Shown: positions 43,872 through 51,905, counted from the stretch's first letter. The stretch: 64,000 nucleotides of DNA from Actinopolymorpha rutila (GCF_013407855.1 NZ_JACBZH010000001.1:6014001-6078000); one strand, 5' to 3'. The notes: a model not told the origin generated them from the letters alone. Numbers and translations: made by a program.

Positions 43872-44021
43872 TCAGCCCTCCGACAACTCGGCGAGGTACC
43901 GCTCCAACGCCGTAAGCACGAGCGCGGACATCGTGAGCCGCTGTGACCGTGCGTACGCCTCCGCTCGCTGCCACAACTCGGTGTCAGCGTCGCGCACGTA
44001 GACCGCCTTTGCCTGACCCAT
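43872..44021 (-). CDS. 49-aa ribbon-helix-helix protein
   Basis: MGQAKAVYVRDADTELWQRA then EAYARSQRLTMSALVLTALE and RYLAELSEG: a beta-strand (KAVYVRD) and two helices, as in CopG/Arc DNA-binding proteins. Two 10-bp direct repeats upstream (44038-44057) are a fitting operator, so it probably represses itself. Too short for standard gene calling. Probably a regulator of a mobile element. Confidence 0.65.
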   Translation of the reverse strand: MGQAKAVYVRDADTELWQRAEAYARSQRLTMSALVLTALERYLAELSEG

Positions 44022-44037
44022 GAAGACATCCCACTGC

Positions 44038-44057
44038 CTTCATAGACCTTCATAGGT
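44038..44057. promoter_or_regulatory. Tandem 10-bp operator-like repeats
   Basis: CTTCATAGAC followed at once by CTTCATAGGT, and a third partial CTTCGCAG. Ten-bp spacing is what paired ribbon-helix-helix dimers bind. It lies 17 bp in front of the ribbon-helix-helix start. Confidence 0.5.
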
Positions 44058-44160
44058 CTTCGCAGTACGGTCAGAGGTCACAAGACAACGGGACCGCCGC
44101 GAGCCTCAGGCCGATGCTCAACGACGGTCCCTCGGACCGACCTACTCAGGAGGCCAGACC

Positions 44161-44529
44161 GTGAGCACCATTCTGCCGTCAGGCGACGCCAACCCGCGTC
44201 GGGGCGGCGTCGACTTCGCTCAGCCGTCCGAGCTACTCGACCGCGCCGCCGCCGCGATCGACGCGAGCCTCTACGTCCGCCGCGTGAGCTTCGGGATCAC
44301 CGACGAGCAGCGCCGCCGCGCCGCCGAGATGCTGGCGGCGTTCTGGGCGACCGCCGAGGAGTTCGACGTCACCCGCGACGATCTGCGCGGCGCCCTCGAC
44401 CTGCCAACCGCCTGCATCGCCCTGGCGGCCACCGTGCAGCGTCGGGCGGCCAACCGGGCGGAGATCGCCCGCCGGGGTGGTGGGGACGACCCGGACGCGA
44501 TACTCGACCGCCTTATCTGCGGGCGCTGA
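44161..44529 (+). CDS. Hypothetical protein of accessory region
   Basis: 122 aa, helical, with FGITDEQRRRAAEMLAAFWA and a C-terminal NRAEIARRGGGDDPDAILD. GTG 44161 has GGAGG six nt upstream. The last 36 codons are duplicated at 45678-45785. It is divergent from the ribbon-helix-helix gene and may be co-regulated. Function unknown. Confidence 0.7.
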   Translation: MSTILPSGDANPRRGGVDFAQPSELLDRAAAAIDASLYVRRVSFGITDEQRRRAAEMLAAFWATAEEFDVTRDDLRGALDLPTACIALAATVQRRAANRAEIARRGGGDDPDAILDRLICGR

Positions 44530-44567
44530 CCGCCTGGTCCATCACTGCTGTCTCGCCAAACAACGCA

Positions 44568-44605
44568 GAACACCCCCGCCGGGAGTCGTCCGGGCGGGGG
44601 TGTTC
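44568..44605 (+). terminator. 13-bp hairpin terminator
   Basis: GAACACCCCCGCC pairs perfectly with GGCGGGGGTGTTC around a 12-nt loop, followed by TCTGTCTT. It ends the gene at 44161. Confidence 0.75.
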
Positions 44606-44690
44606 GTCTGTCTTGTAGGGCCAGCCGGTGACGTACGGGGTGGCGGGCACCCCCGGCCGCTCGACGCCTCCCTCGTCGTCGGGCGGCAGC

Positions 44691-45050
44691 TTACGTGCCG
44701 GCCCGTACCTCGGCTCCGGTGATGACTTCCCAGCGGTCCCGGGTGGCGTCAGTGCCCCATCCCAGCGGGCGCACCTCAGCCGACACGGCCGCGACGTGGA
44801 ACTCCGGCGGCGCGGCGGTGTAGTCCACCCCCACGATCACGTCAGCACCGCGCCGCAAGGCTTCGTCCGGCGCCCACGACCTGCCCGGCGTGCCGCGTGC
44901 ACCAACCCGCACCACTAGCTCATTGACCTCTATCCGGTACCGGCCGTGTTCCGGCACGAGAGTCGGCCGCTCCCCTAGTTCGGTCAGAATGTGTCGCGCC
45001 ACGTCGTACGCGGCAAGGTCGTTGAGTCGTTCCCCGCGTGGTAGCCGCAT
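44691..45050 (-). CDS. Hypothetical protein of accessory region
   Basis: 119 aa with N-terminus MRLPRGERLNDLAAYDVARH, a central YRIEVNELVVRVGARG and ADVIVGVDYTAAPPEFHV. ATG 45050 has GAGGGGC upstream. Its first codons and upstream DNA are duplicated at 45508-45590. It ends the minus-strand set 45539-44691. Function unknown. Confidence 0.65.
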   Translation of the reverse strand: MRLPRGERLNDLAAYDVARHILTELGERPTLVPEHGRYRIEVNELVVRVGARGTPGRSWAPDEALRRGADVIVGVDYTAAPPEFHVAAVSAEVRPLGWGTDATRDRWEVITGAEVRAGT

Positions 45051-45102
45051 GGCTTGCCCCTCGTCTCGGCGGTGTGTGCCGACCATTCTCACCCCCGCCC
45101 CG

Positions 45103-45444
45103 TCATCGCGCGCCCCTCCCGAGCGACGGCAGTCCTCCGCCGACGACTCGACGAACCAACCGAGGTTGCTTCGGTCCCACGCGCTCGTCGTGCTTCGGGA
45201 TCAGGCCCGACTTGAGCACGTGCAGCTTGCGCCCGCACAAGTAGCACCGAATCACGGCGCCCGGAGGTTTGTTTGCGGGCTCGTGCGACCCGGAGCATGT
45301 GAGCGAGATCAGCGTGTTGCGGGCAGCCATCCGACGGGTGCCATGAACCTTGCGGGACTTGCCGTCCTCGACACACGCGTGGCGCGCCGGGGCCTTGCAA
45401 GTCGGGCACTCGACCTCGATCGGTCCGACCTTGCGCCACGTCAT
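45103..45444 (-). CDS. Zinc-ribbon protein
   Basis: 113 aa. Two cysteine clusters, VECPTCKAPARHAC and IRCYLCGRKLH, with a SLTCSGSHE between, suggest zinc binding. 'Cys-x-x-Cys-x-x-Pro' proteins with this layout are frequent in actinomycete integrative elements and phages. ATG 45444 overlaps the stop of the 32-codon gene before it (ATGA), so the two are coupled. Confidence 0.7.
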   Translation of the reverse strand: MTWRKVGPIEVECPTCKAPARHACVEDGKSRKVHGTRRMAARNTLISLTCSGSHEPANKPPGAVIRCYLCGRKLHVLKSGLIPKHDERVGPKQPRLVRRVVGGGLPSLGRGAR

Positions 45445-45539
45445 GACCGCGACCACTTCCACGCGTGACGGAACCCGAGTACGGCAGCCACGAGCACGGC
45501 CACATCGTCGTTGAGTCGTTCCGCGCGTGGTAGCCGCAT
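45441..45539 (-). CDS. 32-aa peptide, duplicated N-terminus
   Basis: MRLPRAERLND is shared with the protein at 45050; the rest (DVAVLVAAVLGFRHAWKW) is hydrophobic and different. It is coupled by ATGA to the zinc-ribbon gene. Either a small membrane peptide or a rearranged remnant serving as leader. Confidence 0.45.
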   Translation of the reverse strand: MRLPRAERLNDDVAVLVAAVLGFRHAWKWSRS

Positions 45540-45677
45540 GGCTCGCCCCTCGTCTCGGCGGTGTGTGCCAACCATTCTCAACCTCGCCCCGAGGCACGAC
45601 ACAAGTAATCTGGTAGGCCGCTCCCTTCCGATTCGAGCGCTCACGCTCCGACGTAGCTACGTCACGCACCCTTGGCA

Positions 45678-45785
45678 CTGGCGGGCACCGTGCAGCGTCC
45701 AGCGGCCAACCGGGCAGAGATCGCCCGCCGTGGTGGTGGGGACGACCCGGTCGCGATACTCGACCGCCTGATCTGCGGGCACTGA
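45678..45785 (+). pseudogene. Duplicated 3' end of gene 44161
   Basis: Encodes NRAEIARRGGGDDP then VAILDRLICGH and a stop, about 92 percent identical in DNA to 44421-44530. No start of its own. Confidence 0.7.
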
Positions 45786-45796
45786 CAGCACACAGC

Positions 45797-45834
45797 GAAC
45801 CGCCCGGTCCCTCGAGGTAGGGACCGGGCGGTTC
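45797..45834 (+). terminator. 16-bp perfect hairpin just before an RBS
   Basis: GAACCGCCCGGTCCCT and AGGGACCGGGCGGTTC with a 6-nt loop. It ends 13 nt before the GAGAGGAGG of the next gene, so it may act as a terminator or attenuator in that gene's leader. Confidence 0.75.
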
Positions 45835-45860
45835 TGGATATGGGGAGAGAGGAGGTTTAC

Positions 45861-46205
45861 ATGATCGAGGTTCTGGAGCAGGACACGAGCAAGTTCGACA
45901 CCGAGGGCGAGGCGAAGCTCTACCTCGTGCGGTTCTGGTGGGACGCAATGAAGCACAGCCGCGGAATCCCGAACGAGGTCTGGGGCGGGACCAACATGCT
46001 CGTCCAGGCCACGTCAGGCGACGTGTCCGAGGTCTACGCCTGGGCAGTCCACGAGAGCAACAACCCGGAGTGGACGGAACGGAAGGGCCCGGTGCGGTTC
46101 TTCCAGCTGTACGCAGTGGTGGAGGGCGAGCGCTACCCCTGGCTGCTTCGCCTCGCCGGTCCGGACGACCCGACGATGGGCACTGATGAGACGGACACTG
46201 CCTGA
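45861..46205 (+). CDS. Hypothetical protein of accessory region
   Basis: 114 aa, soluble, with MIEVLEQDTSKFDTEGEAKL, RFWWDAMKHSRGIP and VYAWAVHESNNPEW. Strong ribosome-binding site GAGAGGAGG before ATG 45861. It lies directly after a strong hairpin. No domain recognised. Confidence 0.7.
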   Translation: MIEVLEQDTSKFDTEGEAKLYLVRFWWDAMKHSRGIPNEVWGGTNMLVQATSGDVSEVYAWAVHESNNPEWTERKGPVRFFQLYAVVEGERYPWLLRLAGPDDPTMGTDETDTA

Positions 46206-46245
46206 GCGGCCCCTCGGCAGGTGGAGGGACCGGGCTCTGCTTTTG

Positions 46246-47097
46246 TCAGCCGCGACGGCCGACGGAGAACCGCACCGACCAGTCCTCCATCCCATCCGGG
46301 GACGAGAACGGAAGCGTCACCGCCCCACCAGGCGAAACACCCGGGAACACCGCCGCGACCGTCGACGACGACCGGGCCGCGATCTCGTCCGGCGCCTTCC
46401 CATCAGCCGCCGTCCGCTGCGCACCGTCCGGCGCCCGGTACGTCGCAGACGACGGGAACACGTTGATCGCGCCCCGGCTGGTGGTCACCTTCACTACCAC
46501 CCACAGCGCGTTCTGGCTCGTCGTCTTGTAAGCCGACCGGAACTGGAACGTGACACCGTGGGCGGTCACCGTCGACCCGTTCCCCATCGTCAACCGAGGC
46601 CCGATCTGCATCCTGTTCACCGTCAGGTCTGCCAACTTCCCGCCGTGGACGACGAACCCGGCGAAGTGGTTGCAGACGTCTCTGCCGTCGTCGCCGGTCT
46701 CGCAGTCCCGGTAGCCGTCGCCGTCGCGGGTGAGGGTGCCCGGGTAGTCGGTGATGCCGGCGTCGAGGTCGGCGGTTACGAGGTCGGCCTGCTGCCGGAG
46801 GTATGCGTCCGCGACCGATCCTGGGACGGCGAGTTTCCGGGCCGCGAGCATCCTGTCCGGGTCGTAAGAGGCCAGGGCTTCGAGGTACGGCTTGGGGTCG
46901 TACTTCGGCGTCGTGGCCTTCGGAGTAGGGGTAGTTGGGGTGGGCGTCGGGGTAGCGGTGGGCTTCGGCTTGGCCTTCTGCGTCGTGGCCGCGGTCGGGG
47001 ACTTCTGGTCTGTCGCGTCAACCGACACCCCCGCGCATGACGTGAGCGCCAGCCCGGCGAGCGTCGCCAGGGTCACTACAACCCGCTTCGTGGTCAT
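46246..47097 (-). CDS. Lipoprotein
   Basis: 283 aa. Signal with lipobox ALTSC (Cys 21), a Lys/Thr/Pro linker (about 36-66), then a helical section and a beta-rich DUF4352-like end (VTFQFRSAYKTTSQNALWVV, INVFPSSATYRAPDGAQRTA). Two Cys in the middle (YRDCETGDDGRDVCNHFAG) may pair. ATG 47097 is used. It shares its general plan with the lipoprotein at 36928. Confidence 0.75.
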   Translation of the reverse strand: MTTKRVVVTLATLAGLALTSCAGVSVDATDQKSPTAATTQKAKPKPTATPTPTPTTPTPKATTPKYDPKPYLEALASYDPDRMLAARKLAVPGSVADAYLRQQADLVTADLDAGITDYPGTLTRDGDGYRDCETGDDGRDVCNHFAGFVVHGGKLADLTVNRMQIGPRLTMGNGSTVTAHGVTFQFRSAYKTTSQNALWVVVKVTTSRGAINVFPSSATYRAPDGAQRTAADGKAPDEIAARSSSTVAAVFPGVSPGGAVTLPFSSPDGMEDWSVRFSVGRRG

Positions 47098-47362
47098 CCC
47101 AATCCCCCATCTGTAGCGGCGCGTCCGGCCGTCGCATCCACTGCTGGGTGCAGTTTGCCCCGGCACGACCCGCCGCCGCGGGCAGATGATCCAACTCCTC
47201 AGCGCGGTGCATCCAGTACATGTCGGCTAGCCTCTGCCCACCCCGTAACAGCAGACCGACCCTGGCCGGGCGTTGGCAGGGGGCAACCGGTCGGGAACGG
47301 CTTACGGGCAAGGCGAACCGGGCGTCATAGACGGAGGTCGCGAACCATGCGCTGGGCGCGGG

Positions 47363-47388
47363 CCCCCGAGGATGCGGTTCCTCGGGGG
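47363..47388 (+). terminator. 10-bp hairpin in leader of zinc-ribbon gene
   Basis: CCCCCGAGGA and TCCTCGGGGG around TGCGGT, followed by TCTTCGTCGTCT. An ATG with GGAGG (47347) opens a short frame that crosses it. Terminator or attenuator. Confidence 0.65.
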
Positions 47389-47425
47389 TCTTCGTCGTCT
47401 CACGCTCACCAACGGAGGACGAAAC

Positions 47426-47749
47426 GTGATCAAGATCAGCGACGACTCGGTGCTGCTGTGCCCGCTGTGCGGGAAGGACACGACCCACCTCGACGAGGTG
47501 CGCGTGTCGGCACGGCCCGAGGACGACGAACCTAACGAGATCGCGGTCGACACCGGCACCGGGCGGGTGCGTACGCACGAGGACATCCCCGCCCCTATGG
47601 GCGACCGCGTACACGAAGGACGCCGCGACCGGATCGCCCTCGTCGGTTGGTGCGAACAGTGCGGTGACACCTTCGCGCTCGTGTTCACGCAGCACAAAGG
47701 CGCCACGTTCGTCGAAGCGGTGCGTTCAGGAGTGACCGCCGGTAGCTAG
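47426..47749 (+). CDS. Zinc-ribbon hypothetical protein
   Basis: 107 aa. VLLCPLCGKDTTHLDEV and VGWCEQCGDTFALVFTQHKG give a CxxC...CxxC zinc ribbon with an ending QHKG shared by many actinomycete mobile-element proteins. GTG 47426 has GGAGGA six nt upstream. A hairpin is found 37 nt before the start. Role unknown. Confidence 0.75.
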   Translation: MIKISDDSVLLCPLCGKDTTHLDEVRVSARPEDDEPNEIAVDTGTGRVRTHEDIPAPMGDRVHEGRRDRIALVGWCEQCGDTFALVFTQHKGATFVEAVRSGVTAGS

Positions 47750-47785
47750 TGACCAGATGTCGGCGAAGGCGTACATCGTTCAGCC

Positions 47786-48217
47786 GTGACCGTCACGGCC
47801 GACACGACGCACCTTCCTGCGGTGCGCTACCGGCCTGGCTCCGTGCGGCCTGCCACGCCTCGACCTGCTATCGCGACCATGGCGACGACGGTGAGGATCA
47901 CCTACCGGGGCGGCGTCCGCGGCGCCCACATCCTGGTCGGTGAGCTACGCGGCGCCGGTATCGCCGTCGACTGGCAGCCGCCGCAAGAGCGGCGCGACCT
48001 GCCGGGCATGGCCGAGGCAGTTGTCGCGTCGATCGTGGCGGCCGGGGCGTACGACACGATCCGGACGGTAGTCGCTGCCGTCAAGGAACGGCAGGCGGCG
48101 AGACGAACGGATCGACGTGGAAGGTGCAGGCACCGACGACGGCGGCTTCTACTGATCGGCCCCGCCGAATGGGGCCGTAACCCATCGTTGGGTTGGCTCG
48201 TTGAAAGTGGTGTGTGA
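47786..48217 (+). CDS. Hypothetical protein, C-terminus possibly frameshifted
   Basis: 143 aa as read, with VRITYRGGVRGAHILVGELR and VVASIVAAGAYDTIRTVVAA. After VKERQAARR the frame becomes Arg-rich and odd, while the neighbouring frame gives a natural acidic ending ERIDVEGAGTDDGGFY with a stop at 48153. A one-base shift near 48095-48105 is likely. GTG 47786 or ATG 47879 may start it. Confidence 0.5.
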   Translation: MTVTADTTHLPAVRYRPGSVRPATPRPAIATMATTVRITYRGGVRGAHILVGELRGAGIAVDWQPPQERRDLPGMAEAVVASIVAAGAYDTIRTVVAAVKERQAARRTDRRGRCRHRRRRLLLIGPAEWGRNPSLGWLVESGV

Positions 48218-48219
48218 GC

Positions 48220-48699
48220 CGGGGACCGTGCTCGGCGGAAACTCAGTGCGCGCTGCCCGCAGGGCCAGGCCGCCCGAGCCCACACACTTGCCCTGGCCGG
48301 GCCTGTGCGTCCCCACCCCCCTAACGGGACGTCCTCCCCAAACACCCCCCTTGGAACAGGCCCGGCCGGGGCCTTGCGTGCTCGGGGCCCAGGCCTGCGC
48401 AGAGGCCCATTCCTGGCCGCGTTGGGCCCTTTCCGGCTCGATCGCGCAGAAACGCGAGCACCCCGGACGGGGGGAGGGGTCCGGGGCGCTCCGTGCGTTA
48501 GCGGTCCATGGGGGCCAGGGGGTGACCGCTCCCAACAGCCTAGGTCAGCAATCGATCTCTGGCAGGGCTAACGGGCAGCTTGCCCCGACAACCTCACGCG
48601 ACGACTGTCCCTTGCCGCGGTACCCGACCTCGCACGAGCCAGACGCGGCCCGGGCAGGTGCGAGGCCACACGTTCCTTGTCATGGGTGGGGTTCCCCCT
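48220..48699. other. Gene-free stretch with hairpin
   Basis: No convincing gene. A stem GAGCxCCCCGGAC / GTCCGGGGxGCTC lies at 48456-48491 (one mismatch, 10-nt loop). The remainder is very GC-rich with proline/alanine-type frames only. Confidence 0.4.
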
Positions 48700-48905
48700 T
48701 CACGGCCCGATCAGGCCGAGGTCTTGGAGCCGGTGCCAGTCGGCGGACCGGGAGCCGGGCGAGGAGACGATGCCGTTGTCGACTCCCCATCGCTCGGCAG
48801 CGTCGGCGCGGATGTTGAACGGGTGCGGCTGGAAGGTGTCGGTCCACTCGGAAGGGAACGGCACCTCCCAACCATGGTTGGTGCGGTCTCCCGCTGACCA
48901 GGCAC
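48700..48905 (-). pseudogene. Possible C-terminal gene fragment
   Basis: The minus strand encodes WEVPFPSEWTDTFQPHPFNI, RADAAERWGVDNGIVSSPGS and RSADWHRLQDLGLIGP. It reads like a real soluble protein end, but no start is near. Family unknown. Confidence 0.35.
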
Positions 48906-49038
48906 TTTGGCATCGCCGCAGGTCGGGGGCCCTCGTTGGGTCCGGTTGGCGGCCGTTCCGCCGTGTTGACGCTTGTGATCGTCTCCCAATTCTCTCCCAG
49001 TAGCGTTGGCAACGGCCCATCCTTTGACATGCTGAGGT

Positions 49039-49317
49039 ATGGACGAGGCGCCGGTGTATGTCCGCTCTCCCGGAGGCTGGTCGCCTCCGGTTGGGCGGCG
49101 GGGAGGCTGGGATTGGCTTCCTGCCGGCGGAGCAGCAGTCGATCTGGAGGATGGGCCGTGGTGGCTACGGCGGGCCGCGCATCTGCCGGTGATCCAGCGG
49201 TGGACTGAAGGGTGGATGTGGCGCCACGGCCGTTATATCGTCGAGGCTCCGCCCGGATACACGCCGAGACCGGAGGAACTCGCTCACCCGTGGGGAGAGC
49301 TGCGCCGCAACGGTTGA
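49039..49317 (+). CDS. Small Trp-rich hypothetical protein
   Basis: 92 aa with nine tryptophans (for example GGWDWLPAGG, GPWWLRRAAH, RWTEGWMWRHGRY). ATG 49039 has TGAGGT directly before it. No domain recognised. Single gene. Confidence 0.6.
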   Translation: MDEAPVYVRSPGGWSPPVGRRGGWDWLPAGGAAVDLEDGPWWLRRAAHLPVIQRWTEGWMWRHGRYIVEAPPGYTPRPEELAHPWGELRRNG

Positions 49318-49359
49318 TGGTTGGCAAGGTCCCTGGCCCGGCGTACGCCGGCACTCGGT

Positions 49360-49376
49360 GGGTCACGCTGGGGTCA
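49360..49376. repeat. Paired GGGTCA, 11-bp period
   Basis: GGGTCA at 49360-49365 and 49371-49376, part of the GGGTCACGCTGGGGTCA type also seen at 55172. Confidence 0.55.
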
Positions 49377-49512
49377 AGGTCGACGACGCCGTATGAACCC
49401 ACTGGACTCTTTGGCTGCTGCGTGGCACGCACAGGCGGCCCGTGCTCGGCCACCGATCCGAACGCGATCTTTTGCGTCTGGCTTGTCTCGTCTTCGTGGG
49501 ACGCTGTGGTGT

Positions 49513-50115
49513 GTGAGTCACGTGAAGCGGGACCAGGCCGAGTTCCTCGCTGGCGTGATCCGGGTTCAGCGGCGCGGCACGGTCGTGTTCGCGGCACTGA
49601 TGGTGGCAGGCATGCTGGCACTGTTCGGTTGGGACGTCCTGTTCGATCCCGGCGTCGACCACAGCCTGGCGGGCCGGTTGTTCGGGGCTGGTGTCCTGGT
49701 GACGTTCACCTGGTTCATCTGGCGGGTCGGTGGCTATCCGAGGATCGAGGTCACCCCCACTCACCTGGTGGTGCGCAACCCGATACTCACCCACGAGATA
49801 CCCTGGCGCGCCATCGACGCCATCGAGACCTTCCACGGCCTGACCCTCGCGTTGTGGGATCGCCGCGAAATACGGGTACTGGCGTTGTCTGGCTCTATGC
49901 TGGCCGACCTGTTCGGTGACCGGACGCTTCATCGCGCTGAAGGACTGATCGCGGTCGGCCGCAGGAACGCACCGGCCGGACCGGGCGCCCTGATGGAGCT
50001 GCCCCGTCGCAGGATCCAACTTCGGTGGTTGCTGCTACCGCTCGTCCTTGTCGTCGTGACCATCGTGGTCTGGGCGGCCTGGCAGGCCGACCCACTTGGC
50101 GGCGCACCAACCTGA
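49513..50115 (+). CDS. Membrane protein with PH-like domain
   Basis: 200 aa. Two TM helices (about 23-38 and 53-68), a PH-like stretch (YPRIEVTPTHLVVRNPILTH, EIPWRAIDAIE), and a C-terminal TM helix (LRWLLLPLVLVVVTIVVW). This plan is common for actinomycete PH-domain membrane proteins. GTG 49513 is used; the frame is open to 49321 but without hydrophobic or conserved sequence. Confidence 0.7.
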   Translation: MSHVKRDQAEFLAGVIRVQRRGTVVFAALMVAGMLALFGWDVLFDPGVDHSLAGRLFGAGVLVTFTWFIWRVGGYPRIEVTPTHLVVRNPILTHEIPWRAIDAIETFHGLTLALWDRREIRVLALSGSMLADLFGDRTLHRAEGLIAVGRRNAPAGPGALMELPRRRIQLRWLLLPLVLVVVTIVVWAAWQADPLGGAPT

Positions 50116-50260
50116 GCCGCCCGCGGCTCGCCTTGAGAGGCCGCTGATGACCGCTGGAGGCCGTGCCTAATAGCACGCTAATCGCCGTCGACGTGGCGCA
50201 TACTCCCGTTAGGGGTAGCGCCGTCGGATCAGCGGCGGAACACGGAGAGGAACACGTGGG

Positions 50261-50749
50261 ATGGGGAGCGGAGGTCAACGGGATCTGCGCGACGTCCTCA
50301 TAGATCTACTGCTGGCCGCCGTCTTCGGCGCGCTTGCCATCGTCCTCGCCTATGACAGCTACGTCCTGGCGACGCGTGGCCAGATCGCGGAGGGGGTGGT
50401 CCTCAACAGGACGGATGCTCCCTACTGGGCGGCGAAAGGGAGTGACGGTCCGCGCATCACGGTGCGCTTCACCACCAAAGACGGCCACCAGGTGGAGGAC
50501 TGGACCAACAACTTCGTCGACGACCCTCCCGTAGGAAAGGGCGACCCGATCCGCGTGGTCTACGACCCCGACGACCCTTCCATGTTCCAGGACGTCCGGT
50601 GGGGTAGCGACTACATCGGTTCGGCGTTCTTCGGTGGTGGCGCCGTTGTCCTAGCGGCCATCGGCCTGTGGGATTTGCGCCCGGGCCGCACGGCGCGGCA
50701 CCGATCCCAGGGCCGATCTCCTCGGGCGCATACTCGATCGCATGACTGA
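50261..50749 (+). CDS. DUF3592-like membrane protein
   Basis: 162 aa. An N-terminal TM helix (VLIDLLLAAVFGALAIVLAY), an extracytoplasmic domain with ITVRFTTKDGHQVEDWT and IRVVYDPDDPSMFQD, and a second TM helix, as in DUF3592 proteins. ATG 50261 or GTG 50256-type starts are close. It overlaps the next gene by 8 bp. Confidence 0.72.
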   Translation: MGSGGQRDLRDVLIDLLLAAVFGALAIVLAYDSYVLATRGQIAEGVVLNRTDAPYWAAKGSDGPRITVRFTTKDGHQVEDWTNNFVDDPPVGKGDPIRVVYDPDDPSMFQDVRWGSDYIGSAFFGGGAVVLAAIGLWDLRPGRTARHRSQGRSPRAHTRSHD

Positions 50750-51047
50750 TCGGCCATCTCGGTTTCGTGACGGCATGGGGCGCTGGTCGAGCCGTAGGTC
50801 CAAGCGACGGGCCCGGTGGCTGTGCGGAGTCATGTTCCTCGTGGGCTGGGTCGCATGGTGCGTCCTCGTACACAACTGGGCCGCGGCGCATGGCCACCGT
50901 GGCTTGCTGAAAGGTATTCGGCCTGGCTACCCCCTCCTGGCCGCGGTGTTCTACTGGCCCCCGGCGATCGTGCTCTGGCACCTGCTCTATTCCGCGGACA
51001 CGCGTGCTCTTCCGTGGGGTAGAGCCGACGAGCACACGGACGACTAG
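50742..51047 (+). CDS. Small membrane protein
   Basis: 101 aa with a basic N-terminus (RRSKRRARW) and two hydrophobic segments (about 28-46 and 64-82). It overlaps the DUF3592-like gene by 8 bp, so the two should be translated together. Function unknown. Confidence 0.6.
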   Translation: MTDRPSRFRDGMGRWSSRRSKRRARWLCGVMFLVGWVAWCVLVHNWAAAHGHRGLLKGIRPGYPLLAAVFYWPPAIVLWHLLYSADTRALPWGRADEHTDD

Positions 51048-51107
51048 GGTCGATGCTCCGCGGGAACTGTTTCGTCCCTCGCCGCCTGGCTCACCGTCAT
51101 TGGTGGA

Positions 51108-51305
51108 GTGCTGCTGGTGGGCGCCGGCGGCACGTACCTGGTCTCTAACAGCAGGTGGCACAACTGGATCGGGGCGCACGATGACACCGATGGACCATGG
51201 AGCCAGGCATTCGGTTCCATCTCCGGCTTGGTCGGCGTAATCATCGGCCTGGCCGTTCTACTCGCCGCCGCCATCCTCTGGACGATCACTCTGACTGTGA
51301 AGTAA
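51108..51305 (+). CDS. Small membrane protein, start unclear
   Basis: 65 aa from GTG 51108, with a hydrophobic N-terminus (VLLVGAGGTYLVS) and a C-terminal TM helix (VGVIIGLAVLLAAAILWTIT). Hydrophobic codons go on upstream (SLAAWLTVIGG) to a TAG with no start codon, so the 5' end may be damaged. Confidence 0.4.
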   Translation: MLLVGAGGTYLVSNSRWHNWIGAHDDTDGPWSQAFGSISGLVGVIIGLAVLLAAAILWTITLTVK

Positions 51306-51363
51306 GCCTTTCCCTGGCCGCCTGCCCGATCGGCCGGTCTCCCACTCGCTTCCCGCCTTTGCA

Positions 51364-51432
51364 TGTCGTCGGCCTGGTGCTCATCGTCTCCTCGTATCGC
51401 AGGCCGGTGGGTCAGCCTGGGGTGCGGTCGAT
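51364..51432. repeat. Repeat family F, copy 3
   Basis: TGTCGTCGGCCTGGTGCTCA plus paired GGGT at 51409 and 51420 (11-bp period). Confidence 0.5.
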
Positions 51433-51440
51433 GCCGCCGC

Positions 51441-51905
51441 TCACCAGTCCGACCAGATCCCGTGGTAGGTGACGCCGTGACGCTCACAGGCTCCTGCCAG
51501 GGCGTTGTCCGCAGCTTCCAGATCGGCCCGGCTCATGACCATGATGTCGGCGAAGTGGCGGAAGCCTCCAGGTGGCGGGTCAGCTCGCGAGTCGATCAGC
51601 ACGTACGGGAACGGCCCAGCCTGTGTGCCGCCGATCGTCCAAGAGATCTGGCGACTCCGCGCCCAGCGTTGGAACAGCAGGTGCTTCAGGTGCTCCCAGG
51701 CGACGACCTCACGACGCTGACCTTTGTACATCCAGACGAGGTGGTCACCGTCGTCGACGAGCTGACTGGTGGTACACACCTTCGCCCACCACAAAGCCCG
51801 CAGAACGCCGAGCAGTATCCAGACGGCACCGAACACCACGGTTCCGAGGGCCGCCGGCAACGCGGCGCCCGCCACGACGAACGCGACACCGAACGAGCAC
51901 GGCAT
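51441..51905 (-). CDS. Membrane protein, PH-like domain (paralogue 2)
   Basis: 154 aa, same length as the protein at 19858-20322 and very similar from LRALWWAKVC through QLVDDGDHLVWMYKG to ERHGVTYHGI. Two N-terminal TM helices and a PH-like soluble part. The GAGG before ATG 51905 is also shared. It stands alone here, unlike paralogue 1. Confidence 0.7.
   Translation of the reverse strand: MPCSFGVAFVVAGAALPAALGTVVFGAVWILLGVLRALWWAKVCTTSQLVDDGDHLVWMYKGQRREVVAWEHLKHLLFQRWARSRQISWTIGGTQAGPFPYVLIDSRADPPPGGFRHFADIMVMSRADLEAADNALAGACERHGVTYHGIWSDW

Noticed and set aside
48201..48818. 206-codon plus-strand frame
   Set aside because: Pro/Arg/Ala-rich with no pattern, crosses a hairpin and repeats; looks non-coding.
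51053..51107. ATG after TAGGGT as start of the 51108 membrane protein
   Set aside because: It is in another frame; would need a frameshift, and the gap to the -10-like box is only two nt.
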